This document shows, piece after piece, positions 35,306 through 45,158 of a stretch of DNA of 64,000 bases. Source of the DNA: an uncultured Pontibacter sp. Its GTDB lineage: Bacteria > Bacteroidota > Bacteroidia > Cytophagales > Hymenobacteraceae. The DNA is taken from contig CANMMP010000006.1 in NCBI GenBank assembly GCA_947499125.1, positions 50,668 to 114,667 of the forward strand, read 5' to 3'. Each line of letters starts with the position of its first letter. The first letter of the stretch is position 1. A model generated the notes under the pieces. That model was not told the origin of the DNA and made no database searches. It worked only from the letters and a program-made list of their open reading frames with translations. Both the position numbers and the translations under genes were made by a program.

Positions 35306-38275
35306 ATGAAGAAGAGTTTACTGCTCAGTTTCATTTTTGTGTTTGCGCTTGTGGTGCAAGTGCTGGCACAAAATCGAACAGTAACGGGTAAGGTAACAGA
35401 CCAGGAAACGGGTCAAGGTTTACCAGGCGTAACTGTTTTAGTCAAAGGCACATCATCTGGTACAGCTACCAGCGTCGATGGTGGTTTTACAATTTCAGTA
35501 CCATCTAACGATGCAGTACTGGTATTTCGTTATGTGGGGTACGACAACAAAGAAGTTGCTGTAGGAACACAATCTACAATAAGTGTGCAACTAGGTCAGT
35601 CGTCTAAGGCACTGTCTGAAGTTGTAATTGTTGGTTATAGCGAGTCGCAGCAACAAAAGATTACTAGTTCTGTTGCTGAAGTAGGAAGCGAGAGAATCGA
35701 AAGTGTTGCTCTTCCAGATGTTAATCAAATTATCCAGGGTAGAGCACCAGGTGTGCTTTCTACTGTAGGTAGTGGTCAGCCAGGTGCGGGTGCGAACATT
35801 CGTATACGAGGTACTGGTTCTATTTCTGCAGGCAGAGCTCCCCTATATGTGATTGATGGTGTTATTATAGAGTCTGGGGACTATACGAGAAACAACCCTA
35901 CTGCTGATTTACTTTCTACTCTCAACCCGAATGATATTGAGAGTGTGAATATTCTGAAAGATGCAACTGCTACTGCTCTTTATGGCGCAAGAGCTGCTAA
36001 TGGTGTTGTTGTAATCAATACAAAAAGAGGTAAAGCTGGTAAAACTACATACACAGTTAGATCACAGTATGGCCAGACAGTAAGAAATAATACTAATGAT
36101 TTTAGATTACTTACTTCTGAAGAGTTAACAGCCTATGACAGACGCGTTTTGGCTAACTCAGGTTATGGTGAGGCTACTCAGGACTTCTATAGACCACTTA
36201 GCAATTCAGAAGTAAATACTGATTGGATAGATGCCGCTTTCCAAACTGGTACTACTCAAAACCATGAGGTTTCTGCATCTGGTGGTAACGATAAGACTAG
36301 ATTTTTCTTCTCAGCTGGATACTTCAATCAGGAAGGTATACTTATTGGAAGTGAATTTTCTCGCTACTCAACGCGACTTAATTTAGATAACAACCCATCT
36401 GATAAATTCAGCTTTGGTGTAAATCTAAATGTATCTTATACTGATATGTTGTCTGCATCTCCTGGTAACCAATTTAATAGCCCTCTGCTTGGTAGCTATA
36501 CTATGCTTCCTTGGGATCGTATTAGAGACCCAGAAACTGGCGAACTGTTTGTTGGTGATACATATGAAAGCTTTACTCAGGATAACTTTGTTCGATCTTC
36601 TATGCTGAATCCAACCACTGCAGCTACACTGCGAGGTATTGGTAACATTAGAGGTCGCTATGAAATTCTTCCAGGCCTTAGCTATAAGCTAGTATTAGGA
36701 GTTGACTACACTGGGATCAAAGAAGAAGATTACACAGATCCAACTACACCTGATGGATTTGACTCTCAGGGACGTGTAACAAATATCTTTGGTGATAACA
36801 TTACATTAACTGCCCAAAATGTAATTAACTATAGTAAGATATTTAATGATGTGCATGGATTTGATGCCTTAGTAGGTTATGAAGTGCAGAACTTCAACAG
36901 AGAAGCATTTGATGTTTCAGGTACAGGTTTTGCAAGTGGTAAACTAAGAAACATTGGTACTGCTGCTAAAGCAGAAAGTATTGGTGGTACTGCTACGGAA
37001 TACACATTCCTGTCTTACTTAGGCCAGATTAACTATAACTACGATCGTAAGTACTATTTAATTGCTAACGCTCGTCGTGATGGGTCTTCAAGATTCGGTG
37101 CTAATAATCGTTGGGCTAACTTTGGATCAGTTGGTGTTTCTTGGGTTGCTTCTAATGAATCATTCCTACAAGACAATTCAGTGCTAACAAACCTGCGTAT
37201 TAGAACAAGTTATGGTTCAACAGGTAATGCTGAGATCGGTAACTTCCCTGCTCGTGGTCTGTATTCATTTGCCGGTGCATATGGTGGTAATCCAGCAAGT
37301 TCTCCTTCTCAAATTGAGTCACCAGACCTGAGATGGGAAAAGAATATTTCTACAAACGTAGGTGTAGACTTCGGCTTATTTAATAGAGTAGATGCAAGTG
37401 TTGATCTTTATCTTAGAAAATCTGAAGATCTACTGCTAGCAGTTCCTATTTCTTCTACTTCTGGTTTTACAACAATTAACAGAAACATAGGTGAAGTACA
37501 GAACAAAGGTATAGAGTTTACAGTGTCTACTCAAAACCTTGTTGGTGAGTTCAACTGGACGACAGACTTCAATATTTCAGCTAACCGCAGTAAAGTTTCT
37601 AAACTGAACGAAGGAGCTGATATTCCAAATGGAACACAAATCATCCGCGAAGGAGAGCCTATCCGTTCATTCTACCTGAGAGAGTGGGCCGGTGCTGATC
37701 CAGCGACAGGTGCTCCAAGATGGAAAGATGGCAAAGGTGGTTATACATCTAGTTACAGTGCAGCTCCAAGAACAATAGTAGGAAATGCAGAGCCTGATTT
37801 TTACGGTGGTTTAACAAATACTTTCCGTTATAAAGGTCTTGAGCTATCAGCATTCTTCTACTTTGTACAAGGTGGACAAGTATACAACCAAACACGTTCA
37901 CTGTTAGAATCTGATGGTACTCGATTTGGTATGAATCAATCTGCTGCCGTTCTTGATCATTGGATGGAACCAGGTGATATATCATCAAGACCTAAGCCTA
38001 GCCTTGCAAGCACAAGCTCAACTTCGGCATCAACAAGATGGTTAGAAGACGGTTCTTATGTACGCCTAAGAAATGTTGTTTTAGCTTACAACTTACCTTC
38101 TCATCTAATCAGCAAAGCTAAACTGTCGAGTGTAAGAGTATATGCACAAGGACAAAACTTGTTAACATTCACTGATTATAGTGGCTTCGACCCAGAATTA
38201 GCTGAAGATGGTACTGAGTGGTTCCGTTATCCAAATGGTAAGTCACTTACATTTGGTGTAGACTTTGGATTCTAA
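35306..38275 (+). CDS. SusC/RagA-family TonB-linked outer-membrane protein
   Basis: A 989-residue outer-membrane transporter. The signal peptide ends at VLAQ (residue 22). A carboxypeptidase-regulatory-like domain (~23-105, VTGKVTDQETGQGLPGVTV) precedes the plug (~115-230, with IQGRAPGVL and IRIRGTGSISAG), and a 22-strand barrel fills the rest, ending in the aromatic FGVDFGF. With SusD it forms a lid-and-barrel importer energised by TonB. It is separated from susD by 24 bases. Its codons are strikingly AT-rich (AGA for Arg, many AAT/GGT) and AASTATA words are rare (four counted), unlike most of the window. No adjacent ECF/anti-sigma or hybrid two-component regulator is seen. Confidence 0.96.
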   Translation: MKKSLLLSFIFVFALVVQVLAQNRTVTGKVTDQETGQGLPGVTVLVKGTSSGTATSVDGGFTISVPSNDAVLVFRYVGYDNKEVAVGTQSTISVQLGQSSKALSEVVIVGYSESQQQKITSSVAEVGSERIESVALPDVNQIIQGRAPGVLSTVGSGQPGAGANIRIRGTGSISAGRAPLYVIDGVIIESGDYTRNNPTADLLSTLNPNDIESVNILKDATATALYGARAANGVVVINTKRGKAGKTTYTVRSQYGQTVRNNTNDFRLLTSEELTAYDRRVLANSGYGEATQDFYRPLSNSEVNTDWIDAAFQTGTTQNHEVSASGGNDKTRFFFSAGYFNQEGILIGSEFSRYSTRLNLDNNPSDKFSFGVNLNVSYTDMLSASPGNQFNSPLLGSYTMLPWDRIRDPETGELFVGDTYESFTQDNFVRSSMLNPTTAATLRGIGNIRGRYEILPGLSYKLVLGVDYTGIKEEDYTDPTTPDGFDSQGRVTNIFGDNITLTAQNVINYSKIFNDVHGFDALVGYEVQNFNREAFDVSGTGFASGKLRNIGTAAKAESIGGTATEYTFLSYLGQINYNYDRKYYLIANARRDGSSRFGANNRWANFGSVGVSWVASNESFLQDNSVLTNLRIRTSYGSTGNAEIGNFPARGLYSFAGAYGGNPASSPSQIESPDLRWEKNISTNVGVDFGLFNRVDASVDLYLRKSEDLLLAVPISSTSGFTTINRNIGEVQNKGIEFTVSTQNLVGEFNWTTDFNISANRSKVSKLNEGADIPNGTQIIREGEPIRSFYLREWAGADPATGAPRWKDGKGGYTSSYSAAPRTIVGNAEPDFYGGLTNTFRYKGLELSAFFYFVQGGQVYNQTRSLLESDGTRFGMNQSAAVLDHWMEPGDISSRPKPSLASTSSTSASTRWLEDGSYVRLRNVVLAYNLPSHLISKAKLSSVRVYAQGQNLLTFTDYSGFDPELAEDGTEWFRYPNGKSLTFGVDFGF

Positions 38276-38299
38276 TCAGAATATTTAAGTAAAAAAGAA

Positions 38300-39721
38300 A
38301 TGAGAAAATATATATATTATACGGTTTTAACTGCTGCATTGGGTTTTAGTGCAGTTAGTTGTAACGATATGTTGGAAGTGGAGCCCCAACTATCATTAAG
38401 TGACAAGGTAGCCCTAAGCTCTGTTAATGATGTTCGTGTAGCTGTGAATGGCATCTATGATGGGTATCAGTCTATAGATTACTATGGAAGAAGCTTCATC
38501 GTTATTCCAGAAGTTGCATCAGATAACGCTAGAATTACTCCAACCAACTCTAATCGTTATCTAAATTTTAGAGACTTCACATATACGGTTGCAAATGGTG
38601 ATATCGCTGGGTTCTGGAACACAGCATATGCAATAATTGCCAGATCAAATAATATCATCAATAACATGGAGAATGTTACGGATGGTACTGAGGCCGAAAG
38701 AAATGACCTACTAGGACAGGCTTTAGCTTCAAGAGCATTAGCGTATTTTGATCTAGTACGAATCTTTTCTCAGCCTTATCAGAATGGAGGCGGCTCTCAA
38801 TTAGGAGTTCCAATAGTTCTAGTAACTGAGATTGGTACACCAGCAAGAAATACAGTAGGTGAAGTATACACTCGAGTAATCGAAGATTTGGAAGATGCTA
38901 AAGAGCTGATGCAGACTAATGACAATGCACCAGAGAGATTTTCAAGAGCTGGAGCGGCTGCACTTCTTTCTAGAGTTTATCTTTATAAAGGTGATTACCA
39001 GAAGTCAATCGATGCTGCGAATGATGCTTCATTAGCAGGTTTCACGCTGGTTTCAGGAGACAACTATGTGAAGTCTTTTGAAAGCTATGGCTCATCAGAA
39101 GCAATTTTCCAATTGAAATTTGAAGCTGATGAGAATAGAGGTTCGGATAACTTGGGTAATATTTTCCTTCCTACAGGTTATGGTGATATACGTCCTACAT
39201 TCGATCTTGCAGCAACTTATGCAGAAGGTGATAAGCGTGCTGGTTGGATAAAAGAAGGTCAAAGAGGAACTGTAACTGATATCTTTGCCTACAAATATCC
39301 AGGTCAGGATGGCGTGCCAGGTTTAGGTAGTCCAATTATCCTACGTTTGTCTGAAGTTATACTTAACAGAGCAGAATCTTATGCAAGGTTAGGTGGTGCA
39401 GCAAATGAGGCATTAGCTATAGAAGATTTGAACAAGATCAGAACTCGCGCAGGTTTAGAGCCGGTTGGAACCGAATTATCGGGTCAACCACTGATTGATG
39501 CAATTCTACTTGAAAGAAGAAGAGAATTAGCATTTGAAGGTCATCGTTTCTTTGATATTTTCAGAACAGGTAATGATCTGGTAAGAGTAGGTCAAGATTG
39601 CCCAGGTAACTCAAACTGTACAATAGAATATGGAGACAACTTAATAGCTTTCCCTATTCCAGAAAGAGAAATCAAGGCTAACCCTTCTATAGCAGACCAG
39701 CAGAATCCTGGTTACAATTAA
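38300..39721 (+). CDS. SusD/RagB-family nutrient-binding outer-membrane lipoprotein
   Basis: A 473-residue surface lipoprotein that caps the SusC barrel and binds its ligand. The lipobox is SAVSC (Cys22). TPR-like helices (for example LGQALASRALAYFDLVRIFSQPY) and the C-terminal RagB/SusD region (LLERRRELAFEGHRFFDIFR) are diagnostic. The ending IPEREIKANPSIADQQNPGYN is also typical. It shares the AT-rich codon use of susC. A strong terminator follows, so the amidase beyond is a separate transcript or only a minor read-through partner. Confidence 0.96.
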   Translation: MRKYIYYTVLTAALGFSAVSCNDMLEVEPQLSLSDKVALSSVNDVRVAVNGIYDGYQSIDYYGRSFIVIPEVASDNARITPTNSNRYLNFRDFTYTVANGDIAGFWNTAYAIIARSNNIINNMENVTDGTEAERNDLLGQALASRALAYFDLVRIFSQPYQNGGGSQLGVPIVLVTEIGTPARNTVGEVYTRVIEDLEDAKELMQTNDNAPERFSRAGAAALLSRVYLYKGDYQKSIDAANDASLAGFTLVSGDNYVKSFESYGSSEAIFQLKFEADENRGSDNLGNIFLPTGYGDIRPTFDLAATYAEGDKRAGWIKEGQRGTVTDIFAYKYPGQDGVPGLGSPIILRLSEVILNRAESYARLGGAANEALAIEDLNKIRTRAGLEPVGTELSGQPLIDAILLERRRELAFEGHRFFDIFRTGNDLVRVGQDCPGNSNCTIEYGDNLIAFPIPEREIKANPSIADQQNPGYN

Positions 39722-39740
39722 TAGCTATAAATGTATATTT

Positions 39741-39772
39741 AAAACCCACGGATTTACTCCGTGGGTTTTTTT
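39741..39772 (+). terminator. Terminator of the susCD operon
   Basis: Perfect 12-bp stem AAAACCCACGGA/TCCGTGGGTTTT with a 5-base loop, then more T. It overlaps the first codons of the longer open frame that precedes the amidase, supporting the downstream start. Confidence 0.92.
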
Positions 39773-39817
39773 GTACATTTAATGTTAGCTAAAACTGTTC
39801 AAAATAGATTTTATACT

Positions 39818-41479
39818 ATGAATATAAACCTTAAAACTATCTTAATAGCAACCTTTAGTTTTGGCTTGGGTGCTTTTGCCTATAAAACTGCTGAAAACAA
39901 GATAACAGTAGCTATGCTGCAGCAGGCACAACAAGTAATTGGCTTAAATTTTACGGATGCCCAACTCGACTCAACTGTATCGGAGCTGGAAGATTTCAGA
40001 AAAGGATATGAGCGCTTGCGAAGAGTAGATCTGCCTAATGAAGTAGCGCCTGCTTTGCAATTCAACCCGATACCTGTTGGCTTTAAAATGCCTGAGGGTA
40101 ATAGTAGCTTTGAAATAGATTTACCAAAAAAAGTAAAACTGCCTGCTAACCGCGACGAACTGGCCTATTATAGTATACCACAACTGGCAGCGCTTATTAA
40201 ATCAAAACAAATAAGCTCAGAAGAGCTTACCCGCTTTTACCTGGACAGGCTGAAGAAGTATGGTCCAAAACTGGAAAGTGTTATAACTATAACTGAAGAG
40301 CTTGCGCTGCAGCAGGCAAAGCAGGCTGATAAAGAAATAGCGGCTGGTAAGTATAAGGGCATACTGCATGGTATACCTTTCGGCGTAAAAGACCTGCTTG
40401 CTACTAAAACCTATAAAACAACCTGGGGGGCTGGCCCATACAAGGATCAGCAACTGAACCTGGATGCAACTGTAGTTGAACGTCTGCAGAATGCAGGTGG
40501 TGTAATGGTAGCTAAACTGACCTTAGGTGCTTTGGCAATGGGAGATGTATGGTATGGTGGTAAGACCCGTTCGCCCTGGGACTTAACTAAAGGCTCAAGT
40601 GGTTCCTCAGCTGGTTCAGCTGCAGCAGTGGCTGCTGGCCTTGTTCCTTATGCCATCGGTACGGAAACCCTTGGTTCCATCGTTTCGCCGTCTACAGCAA
40701 CTGGTACAACCGGCTTACGCCCAACCTATGGCAGAGTTAGCCGCCACGGTGCTATGGCACTTAGCTGGTCCATGGATAAGATCGGTCCTATTACACGTTC
40801 CGCTGAAGATGCCGCCATTGTATTTAACACCATACAAGGACCTGATGGAAAAGACCTGAGTGTATATGATGCTCCATTTAACTATAACAAAAACATCGAT
40901 CCGAAAAAGCTCAGAGTAGGCTACCTGAAAAAAGACTTTGATGGCAAGTATGGCTTTAAACAAAACGACGAAGCTGCACTGGAAGCCCTACGAAAAGCAG
41001 GTGTAGAGTTAGTACCGATAGAATTACCTGACCTGCCTGTCAGTGACCTTATACTTACCATTTCCGTGGAAGGTGCCGCCGCATTTGATGAGCTTACCCG
41101 AAGCGGAAAAGACAGTTTACTGGTACAACAACACAAAAATGCCTGGCCAAATATTTTCAGGGCTGGCAGGTTTATTCCGGCCGTAGAGTATTTGCAGGCG
41201 CAACGCGTACGTACCTTGTTAATTCAGCAGATGCACGAGAAGATGAAAGGTATAGATCTATACATAAGTCCTTCGTTTGGCAGCAGTAACCTGGTAGTTA
41301 CTAACCTTACCGGGCACCCATGTGTGGTAATGCCAACAGGTTTCCAGCAGAACGGCATGCCTACAACTATTACGTTTATAGGCAAACTATTCGGGGAAGC
41401 GGAGTTGCTGGCTTTCGCTAAATATTACCAGGACCTGACGCCACACGATGAAAAGCACCCGACTGCATTCCTGAAGTAA
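39818..41479 (+). CDS. Amidase (amidase signature family), exported
   Basis: 553 residues from ATG at 39818; the frame is open from 39761, but that part lies in the susCD terminator. A hydrophobic N-terminus (MNINLKTILIATFSFGLGAF) suggests export. The amidase-signature triad is visible: Lys191 (GVKDLL), the cis-Ser of GSSGSSAG (~260-264) and the nucleophile Ser287 in GTETLGS. Enzymes of this family hydrolyse amides, including peptide amides; this one resembles the long GatA-like exported group. Position after susCD suggests it processes a nitrogen-containing substrate. Confidence 0.92.
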   Translation: MNINLKTILIATFSFGLGAFAYKTAENKITVAMLQQAQQVIGLNFTDAQLDSTVSELEDFRKGYERLRRVDLPNEVAPALQFNPIPVGFKMPEGNSSFEIDLPKKVKLPANRDELAYYSIPQLAALIKSKQISSEELTRFYLDRLKKYGPKLESVITITEELALQQAKQADKEIAAGKYKGILHGIPFGVKDLLATKTYKTTWGAGPYKDQQLNLDATVVERLQNAGGVMVAKLTLGALAMGDVWYGGKTRSPWDLTKGSSGSSAGSAAAVAAGLVPYAIGTETLGSIVSPSTATGTTGLRPTYGRVSRHGAMALSWSMDKIGPITRSAEDAAIVFNTIQGPDGKDLSVYDAPFNYNKNIDPKKLRVGYLKKDFDGKYGFKQNDEAALEALRKAGVELVPIELPDLPVSDLILTISVEGAAAFDELTRSGKDSLLVQQHKNAWPNIFRAGRFIPAVEYLQAQRVRTLLIQQMHEKMKGIDLYISPSFGSSNLVVTNLTGHPCVVMPTGFQQNGMPTTITFIGKLFGEAELLAFAKYYQDLTPHDEKHPTAFLK

Positions 41480-41498
41480 CCATACATAAAATGATAGG

Positions 41499-41543
41499 AT
41501 AAGTCCCGGTTTACAGGTTTATACTTGAGAAATCGGGACTTAT
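41499..41543 (+). terminator. Hairpin after the amidase gene
   Basis: Perfect 10-bp stem ATAAGTCCCG/CGGGACTTAT around a 25-base loop containing TATACTT. It lacks a good T run, so termination is uncertain. Confidence 0.5.
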
Positions 41544-41588
41544 GCTGTAAATTGAACTATAGAATCACCCTATACAAACTATAACCAC

Positions 41589-43973
41589 ATGTTTTTTAAA
41601 AGTAAAGCTATAGCTTTTGCCTTGTTTGGCTTACTGGCAGCCGGCCATATAAAGGCGCAGGCACAAACATCAGAGCTAACTATAGACAAGATCATGCGCG
41701 ATCCGAAATGGATCGGTACTCCGCCTACAAACGTGTTCTGGTCGGAGGATGGACGCAAAGTATACTTTAACTGGAACCCTGACGGCAACAGAAGCGATTC
41801 GTTGTATGTAGTGGAGGCCAAAGGCAAAACCATAAGAAAAGTAAGCCCGCAAGAGCGCCGTAGTCTGCCATCGCAGGGGGGAGCCTATAACATGGCCAAA
41901 ACCCAGAAGGTATACGAAAAGCATGGCGACATTTACTTACTTAACATTAAAAACGGTAAGGTAATACAGGTTACCAATACGGTAGAGCGCGAGGGCAACC
42001 CTGGTTTTACGTTTGATGAGCAGGAAGTAACTTTTGTAAGAGACAATAACCTGTTTGCCTGGAACATAAACAACGGCCATGTTGCACAGCTTACAGATTT
42101 CCGGAAAGGGAAGAAGCCGGCCGAAGGTGACGATAAGAACCCACAGCGTGTCTGGCTGAAAGAGCAACAGCTTGGTTTGCTGCAGGTGGTAAAAGAGCGT
42201 GAAGAAGCAAAAGAAGCCCGCCAGGCACAACAAAAAGCCGATGCGCCGGAGCGCCCGCTTGATATTTACATAGACGATAAGTTTATAAACAACATACAGC
42301 TTAGCCCGGATGAGCGTTATGTGACTTATAGTTTGATGAGCAGGCCAAAGAATGCCCGCACTGCTATGGTTCCTGATTTTGTGACTGCCTCAGGTTACAC
42401 CGAAGAACTGAATACCCGCACGAAAGTAGGTGACCTGCAAAGCACATCAGAATTTTTTGTATACGATAAGCAGCGCGACACAACGTTTGCCATCACCATG
42501 AAAGACGTGGAAGGTATAAACGATGTGCCGGCTTACATGCAAAAGCAAAAGACAGGAGAAGCAGTTAAAGCAGATAAACCTGCTATGCGCACTACCGCAA
42601 TGTATGGCCCGTTCTGGTCTGATAATGGTAAGAACGCTGTATTGGTAGCCCGCTCAGCCGATAACAAAGACCGCTGGATACTGGCCCTTGACTCTGCAAC
42701 CGGTAAATTAAGAGTACTTGACCGCCAGCACGACGATGCCTGGATAAACGGGCCAGGTATAGGTTATGGCGCGGGCGAGATCGGCTGGCTACCAGATAAC
42801 GAATCGGTATGGTTCCACTCTGAAGAAAGCGGCTACTCGCATTTAAATACGGTCAACTATAAAAGCGGCAAAAAGAAAGCGCTTACCCAGGGCAAGTTCG
42901 AGGTATCAGATGTGCAGCTATCTAAGGACAAGAAGAGCTTTTATTTTATAGCGAATAAAGTACACCCCGGCGAGAAACACTTTTATAAGATGCCGGTAAC
43001 TGGTGGTAATATGGTGCAGCTTACGTCTATGCAAGGTGCAAACGAAGTAGAGCTTTCGCCGGATGAAAAGATGCTGGCCGTACGCCATTCTTACAGCAAC
43101 ACGCCATGGGAGCTATACCTGATGGATAATAAGAAAGGCGCCAGGTCCCGCCAGATAACCAGCTCGCTAACCGAAGAATTTAAGAACTATAAATGGCGCG
43201 ACCCGGAAGTAATTACTTTTAAAGCAAAAGACGGAGCCGATGTATATGCACGTTTGTATCAGCCTAAAAATAAAGTAGCTAATGGGCCTGCAGTTGTGTT
43301 TGTGCATGGTGCCGGCTACCTGCAGAATGCTCATAAGTGGTGGAGCAGCTATTTCAGGGAGTATATGTTCCATAATTTTCTCGCAGATAACGGCTACACC
43401 GTACTGGACATTGACTATAGAGGCAGTGCAGGCTACGGTCGCGATGTGCGGACAGGTATTTACCAGTTTATGGGCGGCAAAGACCTGAGCGACCACGTAG
43501 ACGGTGCCAATATGCTGGTTGAAAAGTATAACATCGACCCGGAGAAGATAGGTATTTACGGCGGCTCTTATGGTGGCTTTATTACCCTGATGGCGATGTT
43601 CACGGAACCTGATGTGTTTGCTGCCGGTGCCGCTTTACGTTCTGTTACAGACTGGGCGCACTATAACCATGGCTATACTTCGAACATACTCAACACGCCG
43701 CAAACCGATAGCCTGGCCTATGCCAAGAGTTCCCCGATATACTATGCCGAAGGCTTAAAAGGGGCTTTGCTGATCTGCCATGGTATGGTGGATACGAATG
43801 TGCATTTCCAGGATGTAGTAAGGCTTACGCAGCGCCTGATCGAATTAGGAAAAGAGAACTGGGAACTGGCTGTTTACCCTGTAGAGGATCATGGTTTTGT
43901 GGAGCCATCGAGCTGGACAGACGAGTATAAGCGTATCTACAAATTGTTTGAAGAGAACCTGAAAGAGGAATAA
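41589..43973 (+). CDS. S9 family prolyl oligopeptidase (DPP IV-like)
   Basis: A 794-residue exported serine peptidase that removes dipeptides or cleaves after proline in short peptides. The signal peptide ends at AQAQ (~residue 26). A DPP4-type propeller occupies ~40-530. The C-terminal hydrolase domain has the nucleophile Ser660 (GGSYGGF), Asp735 (DTNVHF) and His768 (VEDHGF), a full triad. The propeller contains a charged insert (~195-215, EEAKEARQAQQKADAPERP). It follows the amidase by 110 bases and its activity fits peptide use alongside susCD. Confidence 0.95.
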   Translation: MFFKSKAIAFALFGLLAAGHIKAQAQTSELTIDKIMRDPKWIGTPPTNVFWSEDGRKVYFNWNPDGNRSDSLYVVEAKGKTIRKVSPQERRSLPSQGGAYNMAKTQKVYEKHGDIYLLNIKNGKVIQVTNTVEREGNPGFTFDEQEVTFVRDNNLFAWNINNGHVAQLTDFRKGKKPAEGDDKNPQRVWLKEQQLGLLQVVKEREEAKEARQAQQKADAPERPLDIYIDDKFINNIQLSPDERYVTYSLMSRPKNARTAMVPDFVTASGYTEELNTRTKVGDLQSTSEFFVYDKQRDTTFAITMKDVEGINDVPAYMQKQKTGEAVKADKPAMRTTAMYGPFWSDNGKNAVLVARSADNKDRWILALDSATGKLRVLDRQHDDAWINGPGIGYGAGEIGWLPDNESVWFHSEESGYSHLNTVNYKSGKKKALTQGKFEVSDVQLSKDKKSFYFIANKVHPGEKHFYKMPVTGGNMVQLTSMQGANEVELSPDEKMLAVRHSYSNTPWELYLMDNKKGARSRQITSSLTEEFKNYKWRDPEVITFKAKDGADVYARLYQPKNKVANGPAVVFVHGAGYLQNAHKWWSSYFREYMFHNFLADNGYTVLDIDYRGSAGYGRDVRTGIYQFMGGKDLSDHVDGANMLVEKYNIDPEKIGIYGGSYGGFITLMAMFTEPDVFAAGAALRSVTDWAHYNHGYTSNILNTPQTDSLAYAKSSPIYYAEGLKGALLICHGMVDTNVHFQDVVRLTQRLIELGKENWELAVYPVEDHGFVEPSSWTDEYKRIYKLFEENLKEE

Positions 43974-43987
43974 CTATAAAACGAATC

Positions 43988-44031
43988 AAACAAAAAGCCC
44001 GGTAACTGTAGCGTTGCCGGGCTTTTTGTTT
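43988..44031. terminator. Bidirectional terminator
   Basis: A 15-bp perfect outer stem AAACAAAAAGCCCGG/CCGGGCTTTTTGTTT, extended inward by TAAC/GTTG pairs with one wobble. It is bracketed by AACTATAAAA on the left and TTTATAGTTT on the right. Confidence 0.92.
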
Positions 44032-44048
44032 ATAGTTTAAAGTATAAC

Positions 44049-44870
44049 TTAGAAAGTATAGCTCAGGTTAGCGCCTTGTGCCGCCAGGCCGTTAAATGTA
44101 GGTATAACAGTTGGGGCAAGCGATATGCCGGAGTCGTTTGTTTTCTTGTGAAGATGAGGTACCAGTATACCTGTGGCAGCACCTACCGTGTAGCCTATCA
44201 GGTTGTCGCTGAGGAAGTGCTTGCCGGCTTTTAAACGCAGGTAACCAACCGAGGCAGGTATAGCCGCAGCTACAGCCCACACATAAGGTTTTGCAGGGGA
44301 ATCCGGGTTAAAGTCGTTGAAAACCTTTGCCGCATAAAATGTGGCAGCTGCTGTAGCAGCCGTATGGCCTGCAAAAAATGAGTTCTGGGCGTTAGATTCG
44401 GTACGTTCCTTCATTTCTACGCTCTCGTTATACACCAGCGGGCGGGCACGCTCTACGTTGCCGTTAACCATCGTAAACAAAGCACCAGTTACAGCCATTG
44501 TTTCGAGGTATAAAACAAACACCTGCCCGGCCTTACGACCCACATTCTTGTTAAGCATCATGGCAAATGGCAAAGCAAAAGAGCCATAAAACGGAAAGTC
44601 ACTTACTTTTTTTGCATCCAGCGAGTAGTAGCCAGCTCCAAAACGGTCAAAAGAATTCACATCCATCCGGCTCAGTTTAGCGATCTCCTCATCAGTAAAA
44701 CCTGGCTTGTCCTGCATCAGCGTTAAGCCATAAGCACTAAGGCCCATGCCGGCGGCAATTATAGGTGCATCAACAGCAAACCTCGTCTTGTAAGGTGAAT
44801 CGTTTTCTTGTGCCCAGGCAGATCCCGTGAGCATGGTAAGTATAAGTATAAATGATAGTAGGGACTTCAT
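44049..44870 (-). CDS. PAP2-family phosphatase
   Basis: A 273-residue exported/membrane PAP2 (type 2 phosphatidic acid phosphatase) protein. The signal peptide ends near AWAQ (residue 21). Three phosphatase motifs are visible in order: an upstream lysine/arginine region (ERARPLVYN), SFFAGHTA (PSGH-type motif with catalytic His) and KHFLSDNLIGYTVG with the last His/Asp. Such enzymes act on lipid phosphates, often undecaprenyl pyrophosphate recycling or LPS modification; the exact substrate is unknown. Confidence 0.88.
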   Translation of the reverse strand: MKSLLSFILILTMLTGSAWAQENDSPYKTRFAVDAPIIAAGMGLSAYGLTLMQDKPGFTDEEIAKLSRMDVNSFDRFGAGYYSLDAKKVSDFPFYGSFALPFAMMLNKNVGRKAGQVFVLYLETMAVTGALFTMVNGNVERARPLVYNESVEMKERTESNAQNSFFAGHTAATAAATFYAAKVFNDFNPDSPAKPYVWAVAAAIPASVGYLRLKAGKHFLSDNLIGYTVGAATGILVPHLHKKTNDSGISLAPTVIPTFNGLAAQGANLSYTF

Positions 44871-45100
44871 ATTTTAGATTTGTATTTCTTTAAGTAGATA
44901 ATGCTGTAAAAACGCTGGTATGGTTAAAAAGTTTTGTTTCAAAGCGATGTCTGTTGCTCTCTGAAATAAAATGTATGTCTACTTTTTGTACTTTAGTAAA
45001 TCTATATATAACTTTTTGCGTAATTGATCTCACTGCCATTTCTGGTTGTGTCCCGGCGAGGTATAAGCCCTGTTTTATTTCACTTGTCCCGGATTTGTCT

Positions 45101-45108
45101 TAGCTTTG
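45101..45108 (+). promoter_or_regulatory. Predicted -7 element of metK
   Basis: TAGCTTTG fits TAnnTTTG and lies 50 bases before the metK start. No SAM riboswitch fold was recognised in the preceding leader. Confidence 0.45.
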
Positions 45109-45158
45109 CAGGCTGGTTTAAGAGCCATAATTTTCACTCGTAAATAAAAAATTAAGCA

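Noticed and set aside
44871..45158. SAM riboswitch upstream of metK
   Set aside because: The leader shows no recognisable SAM-I or SAM-II core; only a -7 promoter box is supported.
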